This document shows positions 37,401-50,342 of a stretch of 64,000 nucleotides of DNA, piece after piece (the first letter of the stretch is position 1; each line of letters starts with the position of its first letter). Made by a program: the position numbers and the translations under genes. The stretch lies in assembly GCA_963580455.1 (NCBI GenBank), contig OY756964.1, positions 744,001 through 808,000 of the forward strand, given 5' to 3'. The DNA is from Euonymus europaeus (taxonomy: Eukaryota; Streptophyta; Magnoliopsida; Celastrales; Celastraceae). The notes beneath the pieces are model-generated. The model ran no database searches, was not told the origin of the DNA, and worked only from the letters and a program-made list of their open reading frames with translations.

Positions 37401-38059
37401 CGAAAAGTAGTGTGAAATCAAGCTAAAAATCACCGAATTCAGAACTCGGAGTCAAAGGATATTCATAAAACCGTTTATGTAAAGAAACCACATTTTGCGG
37501 CTAAATAGGTGAAACGAGACCAACTAGCCACGAGTTCTGAAATCAAAATCCAAAACGCCAGGATTGTAGAGCTCGAAAAGTAGTGTGTAATCAAGCTAAA
37601 AATCACCGAATTCGGAACTCGGAGTCAACGGATATTCATAAAAACGTTTATGTAAAGAAACCACATTTTGCGGCTAACTAGGTGAAAATAGACCTACTAG
37701 CCACGAGTTCTGAAATCAAAATCCGAAAAACCAGGATTGTAGAGCTCGAAAAGTAGTGTAAAATCGAGCTAAAAATCGCCGAATTCAGAACTCGGAGTCA
37801 ACGGATATTCATAAAACCGTTTACGTGAAGAAACCACATTTCGCGGCTAAATAGGTGAATCGAGACCTACTATCCACGAGTTCTGAAATCAAAATCCGAG
37901 ATGCCAGGATTGTAGAGCTCGAAAAGTAGTGTGAAATCAAGCTAAAAATCACCGAATTCAGAACTCGGAGTCAACGGATATTCATAAAACCGTTTACGTA
38001 AAGAAACCACATTTCGCGGCTAACTAGGTGAAACGAGACCTACTAGCCACGAGTTCTGA
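34427..38059 (+). repeat. Modular HOR: 5-, 6-, 5- and 5-monomer units
   Basis: Four units each start with a canonical monomer, then gamma (CACGTGTTCTG junction, CCAAATCC, GTAGACCTCG), then delta (GTGTAATC and GTGAAAATAGACC, TTTTGCGG or variants). Units: 34427-35291 (5), 35292-36329 (6), 36330-37194 (5), 37195-38059 (5). The 5-mers end with GTAAAATC/CGTGAAG and CCGAGATGCC monomers. The 6-mer instead has AAAATGCC, TTGTATG with CAAGCCAAAA, and GAGATTCC. The head monomer alternates between AAACCGAGG (34441, 35306) and CTCAAAAAG with AGAACACGG (36359, 37224). Confidence 0.85.
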
Positions 38060-39097
38060 AATCGAAATCCGAAAACCGAGGATTGTATAGCTCGAAAAGT
38101 AGTGTGAAATCAAGCTAAAAATCACCGAATTCAGAACTCGGAGTCAACGGATATTCATAAAACCGTTTACGTAAAGAAACCACATTTCGCGGCTAAATAG
38201 GTGAATCGAGACCTACTAGCCACGTGTTCTGAAATCCAAATCCGAAATGCTAGGATTGTAGACCTCGAAAAGTAGTGTGAAATCAAGCTAAAAATCACCG
38301 AATTCAGAACTCGGAGTCAAAAGATATTCATAAAACCGTTTATGTAAAGAAACCACATTTCGCGGCTAAATAGGTGAAACGAGACCATCTAGCCACGAGT
38401 TCTGAAATCAAAATCCAAAATGCCAGGATTGTAGAGCTCGAAAAGTAGTGTGTAATCAAGCTAAAAATCACCGAATTCAGAACTCGGAGTCAACGGATAT
38501 TCATAAAACCGTTTATGTAAAGAAACAACATTTTACGGCTAACTAGGTGAAAATAGACCTACTAGCCACGAGTTCTGAAATCAAAATCCAAAATGGCAGG
38601 ATTGTAGAGCTCGAAAAGTAGTGTGTAATCAAGCTAAAAATCACCGAATTCAGAACTCGGAGTCAACGGATATTCATAAAACCGTTTACGTAAAGAAACC
38701 ACATTTCGCGGCTAAATAGGTGAATCGAGACCTACTATCCGCGACTTCTGAAATCAAAATCCGAAATGCCAGGATTGTAGAGCTCGAAAAGTTGTATGAA
38801 ATCAAGCCAAAAATCACCGAATTCAGAACTCGGAGTCAATGGATATTCATAAAACCGTTTACGTGAAGAAACCACATTTCGCGGCTAAATAGGTGAATCG
38901 AGACCTACTATCCACGAGTTCTGAAATCAAAATCCGAGATTCCAGGATTGTAGAGCTCGAAAAGTAGTGTGAAATCAAGCTAAAAATCACCGAATTCAGA
39001 ACTCGGAGTCAACGGATATTCATAAAACCGTTTACGTAAAGAAACCACATTTCGCGGCTAACTAGGTGAAACGAGACCTACTAGCCACGAGTTCTGA
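38060..39097 (+). repeat. 6-monomer unit repeated from 35292 (offset 2,768 bp)
   Basis: AAACCGAGG head, gamma with GCTAGG, delta, and the three following monomers match 35292-36329 at an offset of 2,768 bp = 16 monomers. The match continues through 39962, so 11 monomers (6 + 5) are shared. Differences seen are small: GATTGTATAG at about 38085, CAAAAGATATTC versus CAAAGGATATTC, and CTACTATCCGCG versus CTACTAGCCGCG. Confidence 0.85.
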
Positions 39098-42000
39098 AAT
39101 CGAAATCCGAAAACCCAGGATTGTACAGCTCAAAAAGTAGTGTGAAATCAAGCTAAAAATCACCGAATTCAGAACACGGAGTCAACGGATATTCATAAAA
39201 TCGTTTACGTAAAGAAACCACATTTCGCGGCTAAATAGGTGAATCGAGACCTACTAGCCACGTGTTCTGAAATCCAAATCCGAAATGCCAGGATTGTAGA
39301 CCTCGAAAAGTAGTGTGAAATCAAGCTAAAAATCACCGAATTCAGAACTCGGAGTCAAAGGATATTCATAAAACCGTTTACGTAAAGAAACCACATTTTG
39401 CGGCTAAATAGGTGAAATGAGACCAACTAGCCACGAGTTCTGAAATCAAAATCCAAAACGCCAGGATTGTAGAGCTCGAAAAGTAGTGTGTAATCAAGCT
39501 AGAAATCACCGAATTCGAAACTCGGAGTCAACGGATATTCATAAAAACGTTTATGTAAAGAAACCACATTTTGCGGCTAACTAGGTGAAAATAGACCTAC
39601 TAGCCACGAGTTCTGAAATCAAAATCCGAAAACCCAGGATTGTAGAGCTCGAAAAGTAGTGTAAAATCAAGCTAAAAATCGCCGAATTCAGAACTCGGAG
39701 TCAACGGATATTCATAAAACCGTTTACGTGAAGAAACCACATTTCGCGGCTAAATAGGTGAATCGAGACCTACTATCCACGAGTTCTGAAATCAAAATCC
39801 GAGATGCCAGGATTGTAGAGCTCGAAAAGTAGTGTCAAATCAAGCTAAAAATCACCGAATTCAGAACTCGGAGTCAACGGATATTCATAAAACCGTTTAC
39901 GTAAAGAAACCATATTTCGCGGCTAACTAGGTGAAACGAGACCTACTAGCCACGAGTTCTGAAATCGAAATCCGAAAACCGAGGATTGTAAAGCTCGAAA
40001 AGTAGTGTGAAATCAAGCTAAAAATCACCGAATTCAGAACTCGGAGTCAACGGATATTCATAAAACCGTTTACGTAAAGAAACCACATTTCGCAGATAAA
40101 TAGGTGAAACGAGACCAACTAGCCACGAGTTCTGAAATCAAAATCCGAAATGCCAGGATTGTAGAGCTCGAAAAGTAGTGTGAAATCAAGCTAAAAATCA
40201 CCGAATTCAGAACTCGGAGTCAACGGATATTCATAAAACCGTTTACGTAAAGAAACCACATTTCGCGGCTAAATAGGTGAATCGAGACCTACTAGCCACG
40301 TGTTCTAAAATCCAAATCCGAAATGCCAGGATTGTAGACCTCGAAAAGTAGTGTGAAATCAAGCTAAAAATCACCGAATTCAGAACTCGGAGTCACAGGA
40401 TATTCATAAAACCGTTTACGTAAAGAAACCACATTTCGCGGCTAAATAGGTGAAACGAGACCAACTAGCCACGAGTTCTGAAATCAAAATCCAAAACACC
40501 AGGATTGTAGAGCTCGAAAAGTAGTGTGTAATCAAGCTAAAAATCACCGAATTCGGAACTCGGAGTCAACGGATATTCATAAAACCGTTTAGGTAAAGAA
40601 AACACATTTTGCGGCTAACTAGGTGAAAATAGACCTACTAGCCACGAGTTCTGAAATCAAAATCCGAAATGCCAGGATTGTAGAGCTCGAAAAATAGTGT
40701 GTAATCAAGCTAAAAATCACCGAATTCAGAACTCGGAGTCAACGAATATTCATAAAACCGTTTACGGAAAAAAACCACATTTCGCGGCTAAATAATTGAA
40801 TCGTGACCTACTATCCACAAGTTCTGAAATCAAAATCCGAAATGCCACGATTGTACAGCTCGAAAAGTAGTATGAAATCAAGCTAAAAATCACCGAATTC
40901 AGAACTCGGAGTCAACGGATATTCATAAAAACGTTTACGTAAAGAAAACACATTTCGCGGCTAAATAGGTGAATTGAGACCTACTAGCCACGTGTTCTGG
41001 AATCCAAATCCGAAATGCCAGGATTGTAGACCTCGAAAAGTAGTGTGAAATCAAGCTAAAAATCACCGAATTCAGAACTCGGAGTCAAAGGATATTCATA
41101 AAACCGTTTACGTAAAGAAACCACATTTCGCGGCTAAATAGGTGAAACGAGACAAACTAGCCACGAGTTCTGAAATCAAAATCCAAAACGCCAGGATTGT
41201 AGAGCTCGAAAAGTAGTGTGTAATCAAGCTAAAAATCACCGAATTCGGAACTCGGAGTCAACGGATATTCATAAAACCGTTTATGTAAAGAAACCACATT
41301 TTGCGGCTAACTAGGTGAAAATAGACCTACTAGCCACGAGTTCTGAAATCAAAATCCGAAATGCCAGGATTGTAGAGCTCGAAAAGTAGTGTTTAATCAA
41401 GCTAAAAATCACCGAATTCAGAACTCGGAGTCAACGGATATTCATAAAACCGTTTACGTAAAGAAACCACATTTCGCGGCTAAATAGGTGAATCGAGACC
41501 TACTATCCACGAGTTCTGAAATCAAAATCCGAAATGCCAGGATTGTAGAGCTCGAAAAGTAGTGTGAAATCAAGCTAAAAATCACCGAATTCAGAACTCG
41601 GAGTCAAAGGATATTCATAAAACCGTTTACGTAAAGAAACCACATTTCGCGGCTAAATAGGTGAATCGAGACCTAGTAGCCACGAGTTCTGAAATCAAAA
41701 TCCGAAACGCCTAGATTGTAGAGCTCGAAAAGTAGTATGAAATCAAGCTAAAAATCACCGAATTCAGAACTCGGAGTCAACGGATATTCATAAAACCGTT
41801 TACGTAAAGAAACCACATTTCGCGGCTAACTAGGTGAAACGAGACCTACTAGCCACGAGTTCTGAAATCGATATCCGAAAACCCAGGATTGTACAGCTCG
41901 AAAAGTAGTGTGAAATCAAGCTAAAAATCACCGAATTCAGAACTCGGAGTCAACGGATATTCATAAAACCGTTTACGTAAAGAAACCACATTTCGCGGCT

Positions 42001-42211
42001 AACTAGGTGAAACGAGACCTACTAGCCACGAGTTCTGAAATCAAAATCCGAAACGCCAGGATTGTAGAGCTCGAAAAGTAGTGTGAAATCAAGCTAAAAA
42101 TCACCGAATTCAGAACTCGGAGTCAACGGATATTCATAAAACCGTTTACGTAAAGAAACCACATTTCGCGGCTAACTAGGTGAAACGAGACCTACTAGCC
42201 ACGAGTTCTGA
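39098..42211 (+). repeat. 18-monomer HOR, copy 1 (3,114 bp)
   Basis: Begins with the CTCAAAAAG/AGAACACGG monomer and contains in order gamma, delta, GTAAAATC, CCGAGATGCC with GTGTCAAATC, AAACCGAGG with GTAAAGC, CGCAGATAAATAGG, a second gamma with GTCACAGG, delta with AACACC and TTTAGGTAAAG, CGAAAAATAG, ATAATTGAATCGTGACC (about 40794), a third gamma, delta with GACAAAC, GTTTAATC, CCTAGATTG (about 41710), GATATCC and GAAACGCC. It incorporates the 5-mer module and three gamma-delta pairs. Confidence 0.93.
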
Positions 42212-45152
42212 AATCGAAATCCGAAAACCCAGGATTGTACAGCTCAAAAAGTAGTGTGAAATCAAGCTAAAAATCACCGAATTCAGAACACGGAGTCAAC
42301 GGATATTCATAAAATCGTTTACGTAAAGAAACCACATTTCGCGGCTAAATAGGTGAATCGAGACCTACTAGCCACGTGTTCTGAAATCCAAATCCGAAAT
42401 GCCAGGATTGTAGACCTCGAAAAGTAGTGTGAAATCAAGCTAAAAATCACCGAATTCAGAACTCGGAGTCAAAGGATATTCATAAAACCGTTTACGTAAA
42501 GAAACCACATTTTGCGGCTAAATAGGTGAAATGAGACCAACTAGCCACGAGTTCTGAAATCAAAATCCAAAACGCCAGGATTGTAGAGCTCGAAAAGTAG
42601 TGTGTAATCAAGCTAGAAATCACCGAATTCGAAACTCGGAGTCAACGGATATTCATAAAAACGTTTATGTAAAGAAACCACATTTTGCGGCTAACTAGGT
42701 GAAAATAGACCTACTAGCCACGAGTTCTGAAATCAAAATCCGAAAACCCAGGATTGTAGAGCTCGAAAAGTAGTGTAAAATCAAGCTAAAAATCGCCGAA
42801 TTCAGAACTCGGAGTCAACGGATATTCATAAAACCGTTTACGTGAAGAAACCACATTTCGCGGCTAAATAGGTGAATCGAGACCTACTATCCACGAGTTC
42901 TGAAATCAAAATCCGAGATGCCAGGATTGTAGAGCTCGAAAAGTAGTGTCAAATCAAGCTAAAAATCACCGAATTCAGAACTCGGAGTCAACGGATATTC
43001 ATAAAACCGTTTACGTAAAGAAACCATATTTCGCGGCTAACTAGGTGAAACGAGACCTACTAGCCACGAGTTCTGAAATCGAAATCCGAAAACCGAGGAT
43101 TGTAAAGCTCGAAAAGTAGTGTGAAATCAAGCTAAAAATCACCGAATTCAGAACTCGGAGTCAACGGATATTCATAAAACCGTTTACGTAAAGAAACCAC
43201 ATTTCGCAGATAAATAGGTGAAACGAGACCAACTAGCCACGAGTTCTGAAATCAAAATCCGAAATGCCAGGATTGTAGAGCTCGAAAAGTAGTGTGAAAT
43301 CAAGCTAAAAATCACCGAATTCAGAACTCGGAGTCAACGGATATTCATAAAACCGTTTACGTAAAGAAACCACATTTCGCGGCTAAATAGGTGAATCGAG
43401 ACCTACTAGCCACGTGTTCTAAAATCCAAATCCGAAATGCCAGGATTGTAGACCTCGAAAAGTAGTGTGAAATCAAGCTAAAAATCACCGAATTCAGAAC
43501 TCGGAGTCACAGGATATTCATAAAACCGTTTACGTAAAGAAACCACATTTCGCGGCTAAATAGGTGAAACGAGACCAACTAGCCACGAGTTCTGAAATCA
43601 AAATCCAAAACACCAGGATTGTAGAGCTCGAAAAGTAGTGTGTAATCAAGCTAAAAATCACCGAATTCGGAACTCGGAGTCAACGGATATTCATAAAACC
43701 GTTTAGGTAAAGAAAACACATTTTGCGGCTAACTAGGTGAAAATAGACCTACTAGCCACGAGTTCTGAAATCAAAATCCGAAATGCCAGGATTGTAGAGC
43801 TCGAAAAATAGTGTGTAATCAAGCTAAAAATCACCGAATTCAGAACTCGGAGTCAACGAATATTCATAAAACCGTTTACGGAAAAAAACCACATTTCGCG
43901 GCTAAATAATTGAATCGTGACCTACTATCCACAAGTTCTGAAATCAAAATCCGAAATGCCACGATTGTACAGCTCGAAAAGTAGTATGAAATCAAGCTAA
44001 AAATCACCGAATTCAGAACTCGGAGTCAACGGATATTCATAAAAACGTTTACGTAAAGAAAACACATTTCGCGGCTAAATAGGTGAATTGAGACCTACTA
44101 GCCACGTGTTCTGGAATCCAAATCCGAAATGCCAGGATTGTAGACCTCGAAAAGTAGTGTGAAATCAAGCTAAAAATCACCGAATTCAGAACTCGGAGTC
44201 AAAGGATATTCATAAAACCGTTTACGTAAAGAAACCACATTTCGCGGCTAAATAGGTGAAACGAGACAAACTAGCCACGAGTTCTGAAATCAAAATCCAA
44301 AACGCCAGGATTGTAGAGCTCGAAAAGTAGTGTGTAATCAAGCTAAAAATCACCGAATTCGGAACTCGGAGTCAACGGATATTCATAAAACCGTTTATGT
44401 AAAGAAACCACATTTTGCGGCTAACTAGGTGAAAATAGACCTACTAGCCACGAGTTCTGAAATCAAAATCCGAAATGCCAGGATTGTAGAGCTCGAAAAG
44501 TAGTGTTTAATCAAGCTAAAAATCACCGAATTCAGAACTCGGAGTCAACGGATATTCATAAAACCGTTTACGTAAAGAAACCACATTTCGCGGCTAAATA
44601 GGTGAATCGAGACCTACTATCCACGAGTTCTGAAATCAAAATCCGAAATGCCAGGATTGTAGAGCTCGAAAAGTAGTGTGAAATCAAGCTAAAAATCACC
44701 GAATTCAGAACTCGGAGTCAAAGGATATTCATAAAACCGTTTACGTAAAGAAACCACATTTCGCGGCTAAATAGGTGAATCGAGACCTAGTAGCCACGAG
44801 TTCTGAAATCAAAATCCGAAACGCCTAGATTGTAGAGCTCGAAAAGTAGTATGAAATCAAGCTAAAAATCACCGAATTCAGAACTCGGAGTCAACGGATA
44901 TTCATAAAACCGTTTACGTAAAGAAACCACATTTCGCGGCTAACTAGGTGAAACGAGACCTACTAGCCACGAGTTCTGAAATCGATATCCGAAAACCCAG
45001 GATTGTACAGCTCGAAAAGTAGTGTGAAATCAAGCTAAAAATCACCGAATTCAGAACTCGGAGTCAACGGATATTCATAAAACCGTTTACGTAAAGAAAC
45101 CACATTTCGCGGCTAACTAGGTGAAAATAGACCTACTAGCCACGAGTTCTGA
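42212..45152 (+). repeat. 18-monomer HOR, copy 2 (17 of 18 monomers)
   Basis: Repeats copy 1 at exactly 3,114 bp, including private changes such as GTTTACGGAAAAAAACC (about 43875), ATAATTGAATCGTGACC and GAAACGCCTAGATTG (44820). AAACCGAGG lies at 39977 and 43091. I noticed no difference across the shared part. The match ends near 45124, where copy 1 reads GTGAAACGAG and this copy reads GTGAAAATAG. This is one of the youngest duplications in the window. Confidence 0.92.
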
Positions 45153-46882
45153 AATCGAAATCCGAAAACCCAGGATTATAGAGCTCGAAAAGTAGTGTGT
45201 AATCAAGCTAAAAATCACCGAGTTCAGAACTCGGAGTCAACGGATATTCATAAAACCGTTTACGTAAAGAAACCACATTTCGCGGCCAAATAGGTGAATC
45301 GAGACCTACTATCCACGAGTTCTGAAATCAAAATCCAAAATGCCAGGATTGTAGAGCTCGAAAAGTAGTGTGAAATCAAGCTAAAAATCACCGAATTCAG
45401 AACTCGGAGTCAAAGGATATTCATAAAACCGTTTACGTAAAGAAACCACATTTCGCGGCAAAATAGGTGAATCGAGACCTAGTAGCCAAGAGTTCTGAAA
45501 TCAAAATCCGAAACGCCAAGATTGTAGAGCTCGAAAAGTAGTATGAAATCAAGCTAAAAATCACCGAATTCAGAACTCGGAGTCAACGGATATTCATAAA
45601 ACCGTTTACATAAAGAAACCACATTTCGCGGCTAACTAGGTGAAACGAGACCTACTAGCCACGAGTTCTGAAATCGAAATCCGAAACTCCAGGATTGTAG
45701 AGCTCAAAAAGTAGTGTGAAATCAAGCTAAAAATCACCGAATTCAGAACTCGGAGTCAACGGATATTCATAAAACCGTTTACGTAAAGAAACCACATTTC
45801 GCGGCTAACTAGGTGAAACGAGACCTACTAGCCATGAGTTCTGAAATCGAAATCCGAAAACCCAGGATTGTACAGCTCGAAAAGTAGTGTGAAATCAAGC
45901 TAAAAATCACCGAATTCAGAACTCGGAGTCAACGGATATTCATAAAACCGTTTACGTAAAGAAACCACATTTCGCGGCTAAATAGGTGAATCGAGACCTA
46001 GTAGCCACGAGTTCTGAAATCAAAATCCGAAACGCCAAGATTGTAGAGCTCGAAAAGTAGTATGAAATCAAGCTAAAAATCACCGAATTCAGAACTCGGA
46101 GTCAACGGATATTCATAAAACCGTTTACGTAAAGAAACCACATTTCGCGGCTAACTAGGTGAAACGAGACCTACTAGCCACGAGTTCTGAAATCGATATC
46201 CGAAAACCCAGGATTGTACAGCTCGAAAAGTAGTGTGAAATCAAGCTAAAAATCACCGAATTCAGAACTCGGAGTCAACGGATATTCATAAAACCGTTTA
46301 CGTAAAGAAACCACATTTCGCGGCTAACTAGGTGAAAATAGACCTACTAGCCACGAGTTCTGAAATCGAAATCCGAAAACCGAGGATTGTACAGCTCGAA
46401 AAGTAGTGTGAAATCAAGCTAAAAATCACCGAATTCAGAACTCGGAGTCAACGGATATTCATAAAACCGTTTACGTAAAGAAACCACATTTCGCAGATAA
46501 ATAGGTGAAACGAGACCAACTAGCCACGAGTTCTGAAATAAAAATCCGAAATGCCAGGATTGTAGAGCTCGAAAAGTAGTGTGAAATCAAGCTAAAAATC
46601 ACCGAATTCAGAACTCGGAGTCAACGGATATTCATAAAACCGTTTACGTAAAGAAACCACATTTCGCGGCTAAATAGGTGAATCGAGACCTACTAGCCAC
46701 GTGCTCTGAAATCCAAATCCGAAATGCCAGGATTGTAGACCTCGAAAAGTAGTGTGAAATCAAGCTAAAAATCACCGAATTCAGAACTCGGAGTCAACGG
46801 ATATTCATAAAACCGTTTACGTAAAGAAACCACATTTCGCGGCTAACTAGGTGAAACGAGACCTACTAGCCACGAGTTCTGA
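45153..46882 (+). repeat. Ten monomers: module shared with 49132-50342, then 4-monomer unit
   Basis: 45153-46190 (GGATTATAGAG, AAAATGCC, GAAACGCCAAG, GAAACTCC, CCATGAG, GAAACGCCAAG) matches 49132-50342 except that the latter has an extra GAAACTCC monomer. GATTATA lies at 45174 and 49153, 3,979 bp = 23 monomers. 46191-46882 (GATATCC, AAACCGAGG, CGCAGATAAA, gamma) is repeated immediately at 46883, giving a 692-bp tandem pair; the first copy has the private GTGCTCTG and AATAAAAATCC. Confidence 0.82.
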
Positions 46883-49800
46883 AATCGATATCCGAAAACC
46901 CAGGATTGTACAGCTCGAAAAGTAGTGTGAAATCAAGCTAAAAATCACCGAATTCAGAACTCGGAGTCAACGGATATTCATAAAACCGTTTACGTAAAGA
47001 AACCACATTTCGCGGCTAACTAGGTGAAAATAGACCTACTAGCCACGAGTTCTGAAATCGAAATCCGAAAACCGAGGATTGTACAGCTCGAAAAGTAGTG
47101 TGAAATCAAGCTAAAAATCACCGAATTCAGAACTCGGAGTCAACGGATATTCATAAAACCGTTTACGTAAAGAAACCACATTTCGCAGATAAATAGGTGA
47201 AACGAGACCAACTAGCCACGAGTTCTGAAATCAAAATCCGAAATGCCAGGATTGTAGAGCTCGAAAAGTAGTGTGAAATCAAGCTAAAAATCACCGAATT
47301 CAGAACTCGGAGTCAACGGATATTCATAAAACCGTTTACGTAAAGAAACCACATTTCGCGGCTAAATAGGTGAATCGAGACCTACTAGCCACGTGTTCTG
47401 AAATCCAAATCCGAAATGCCAGGATTGTAGACCTCGAAAAGTAGTGTGAAATCAAGCTAAAAATCACCGAATTCAGAACTCGGAGTCACAGGATATTCAT
47501 AAAACCGTTTACGTAAAGAAACCACATTTCGCGGCTAAATAGGTGAAACGAGACCAACTAGCCACGAGTTCTGAAATCAAAATCCAAAACACCAGGATTG
47601 TAGAGCTCGAAAAGTAGTGTGTAATCAAGCTAAAAATCACCGAATTCGGAACTCGGAGTCAACGGATATTCATAAAACCGTTTAGGTAAAGAAAACACAT
47701 TTTGCGGCTAACTAGGTGAAAATAGACCTACTAGCCACGAGTTTTGAAATCAAAATCCGAAATGCCAGGATTGTAGAGCTCGAAAAATAGTGTGTAATCA
47801 AGCTAAAAATCACCGAATTCAGAACTCGGAGTCAACGAATATTCATAAAACCGTTTACGTAAAAAAACCACATTTCGCGGCTAAATAATTGAATCGTGAC
47901 CTACTATCCACAAGTTCTGAAATTAAAATCCGAAATGCCACGATTGTACAGCTCGAAAAGTAGTATGAAATCAAGCTAAAAATCACCGAATTCAGAACTC
48001 GGAGTCAACGGATATTCATAAAACCGTTTACGTAAAGAAACCACATTTCGCGGCTAAATAGGTGAATTGAGACCTACTAGCCACGTGTTCTGAAATCCAA
48101 ATCCGAAATGCCAGGATTGTAGACCTCGAAAAGTAGTGTGAAATCAAGCTAAAAATCACCGAATTCAGAACTCGGAGTCAAAGGATATTCATAAAACCGT
48201 TTACGTAAAGAAACCACATTTTGCGGCTAAATAGGTGAAACGAGACAAACTAGCCACGAGTTCTGAAATCAAAATCCAAAACGCCAGGATTGTAGAGCTC
48301 GAAAAGTAGTGTGTAATCAAGCTAAAAATCACCGAATTCGGAACTCGGAGTCAACGGATATTCATAAAACCGTTTATGTAAAGAAACCACATTTTGCGGC
48401 TAACTAGGTGAAAATAGACCTACTAGCCACGAGTTCTGAAATCAAAATCCGAAATGCCAGGATTGTAGAGCCCGAAAAGTAGTGTTTAATCAAGCTAAAA
48501 ATCACCGAATTCAGAACTCGGAGTCAACGGATATTCATAAAACCGTTTACGTAAAGAAACCACATTTCGCGGCTAAATAGGTGAATCGAGACCTACTATC
48601 CACGAGTTCTGAAATCAAAATCCGAAATGCCAGGATTGTAGAGCTCGAAAAGTAGTGTGAAATCAAGCTAAAAATCACCGAATTCAGAACTCGGAGTCAA
48701 AGGATATTCATAAAACCGTTTACGTAAAGAAACCACATTTCGCGGCTAAATAGGTGAATCGAGACCTAGTAGCCACGAGTTCTGAAATCAAAATCCGAAA
48801 CGCCAAGATTGTAGAGCTCGAAAAGTAGTATGAAATCAAGCTAAAAATCACCGAATTCAGAACTCGGAGTCAACGGATATTCATAAAACCGTTTACGTAA
48901 AGAAACCACATTTCGCGGCTAACTAGGTGAAACGAGACCTACTAGCCACGAGTTCTGAAATCGATATCCGAAAACCCAGGATTGTACAGCTCGAAAAGTA
49001 GTGTGAAATCAAGCTAAAAATCACCGAATTCAGAACTCGGAGTCAACGGATATTCATAAAACCGTTTACGTAAAGAAACCACATTTCGCGGCTAACTAGG
49101 TGAAAATAGACCTACTAGCCACGAGTTCTGAAATCGAAATCCGAAAACCCAGGATTATAGAGCTCGAAAAGTAGTGTGTAATCAAGCTAAAAATCACCGA
49201 GTTCAGAACTCGGAGTCAACGGATATTCATAAAACCGTTTACGTAAAGAAACCACATTTCGCGGCCAAATAGGTGAATCGAGACCTACTATCCACGAGTT
49301 CTGAAATCAAAATCCAAAATGCCAGGATTGTAGAGCTCGAAAAGTAGTGTGAAATCAAGCTAAAAATCACCGAATTCAGAACTCGGAGTCAAAGGATATT
49401 CATAAAACCGTTTACGTAAAGAAACCACATTTCGCGGCAAAATAGGTGAATCGAGACCTAGTAGCCAAGAGTTCTGAAATCAAAATCCGAAACGCCAAGA
49501 TTGTAGAGATCGAAAAGTAGTATGAAATCAAGCTAAAAATCACCGAATTCAGAACTCGGAGTCAACGGATATTCATAAAACCGTTTACATAAAGAAACCA
49601 CATTTCGCGGCTAACTAGGTGAAACGAGACCTACTAGCCACGAGTTCTGAAATCGAAATCCGAAACTCCAGGATTGTAGAGCTCAAAAAGTAGTGTGAAA
49701 TCAAGCTAAAAATCACCGAATTCAGAACTCGGAGTCAACGGATATTCATAAAACCGTTTACGTAAAGAAACCACATTTCGCGGCTAACTAGGTGAAACGA

Positions 49801-50342
49801 GACCTACTAGCCACGAGTTCTGAAATCGAAATCCGAAACTCCAGGATTGTAGAGCTCAAAAAGTAGTGTGAAATCAAGCTAAAAATCACCGAATTCAGAA
49901 CTCGGAGTCAACGGATATTCATAAAACCGTTTACGTAAAGAAACCACATTTCGCGGCTAACTAGGTGAAACGAGACCTACTAGCCATGAGTTCTGAAATC
50001 GAAATCCGAAAACCCAGGATTGTACAGCTCGAAAAGTAGTGTGAAATCAAGCTAAAAATCACCGAATTCAGAACTCGGAGTCAACGGATATTCATAAAAC
50101 CGTTTACGTAAAGAAACCACATTTCGCGGCTAAATAGGTGAATCGAGACCTAGTAGCCACGAGTTCTGAAATCAAAATCCGAAACGCCAAGATTGTAGAG
50201 CTCGAAAAGTAGTATGAAATCAAGCTAAAAATCACCGAATTCAGAACTCGGAGTCAACGGATATTCATAAAACCGTTTACGTAAAGAAACCACATTTCGC
50301 GGCTAACTAGGTGAAACGAGACCTACTAGCCACGAGTTCTGA
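46883..50342 (+). repeat. 20-monomer HOR, copy 1 (3,460 bp)
   Basis: Starts at the GATATCC monomer and runs through AAACCGAGG, CGCAGATAAATAGG, gamma, delta, CGAAAAATAG, ATAATTGAATCGTGACC, gamma, delta, GAGCCCGAAAAG (48471), the CCACGAG series, GAAACGCCAAG, GATATCC, GGATTATAG, AAAATGCC, GAAACGCCAAG, two GAAACTCC monomers, CCATGAG and GAAACGCCAAG. The stretch from AAACCGAGG (47070) to the next GATATCC (48961) is 1,891 bp, the same spacing as in the 18-mer (43091 to 44982). Confidence 0.92.
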
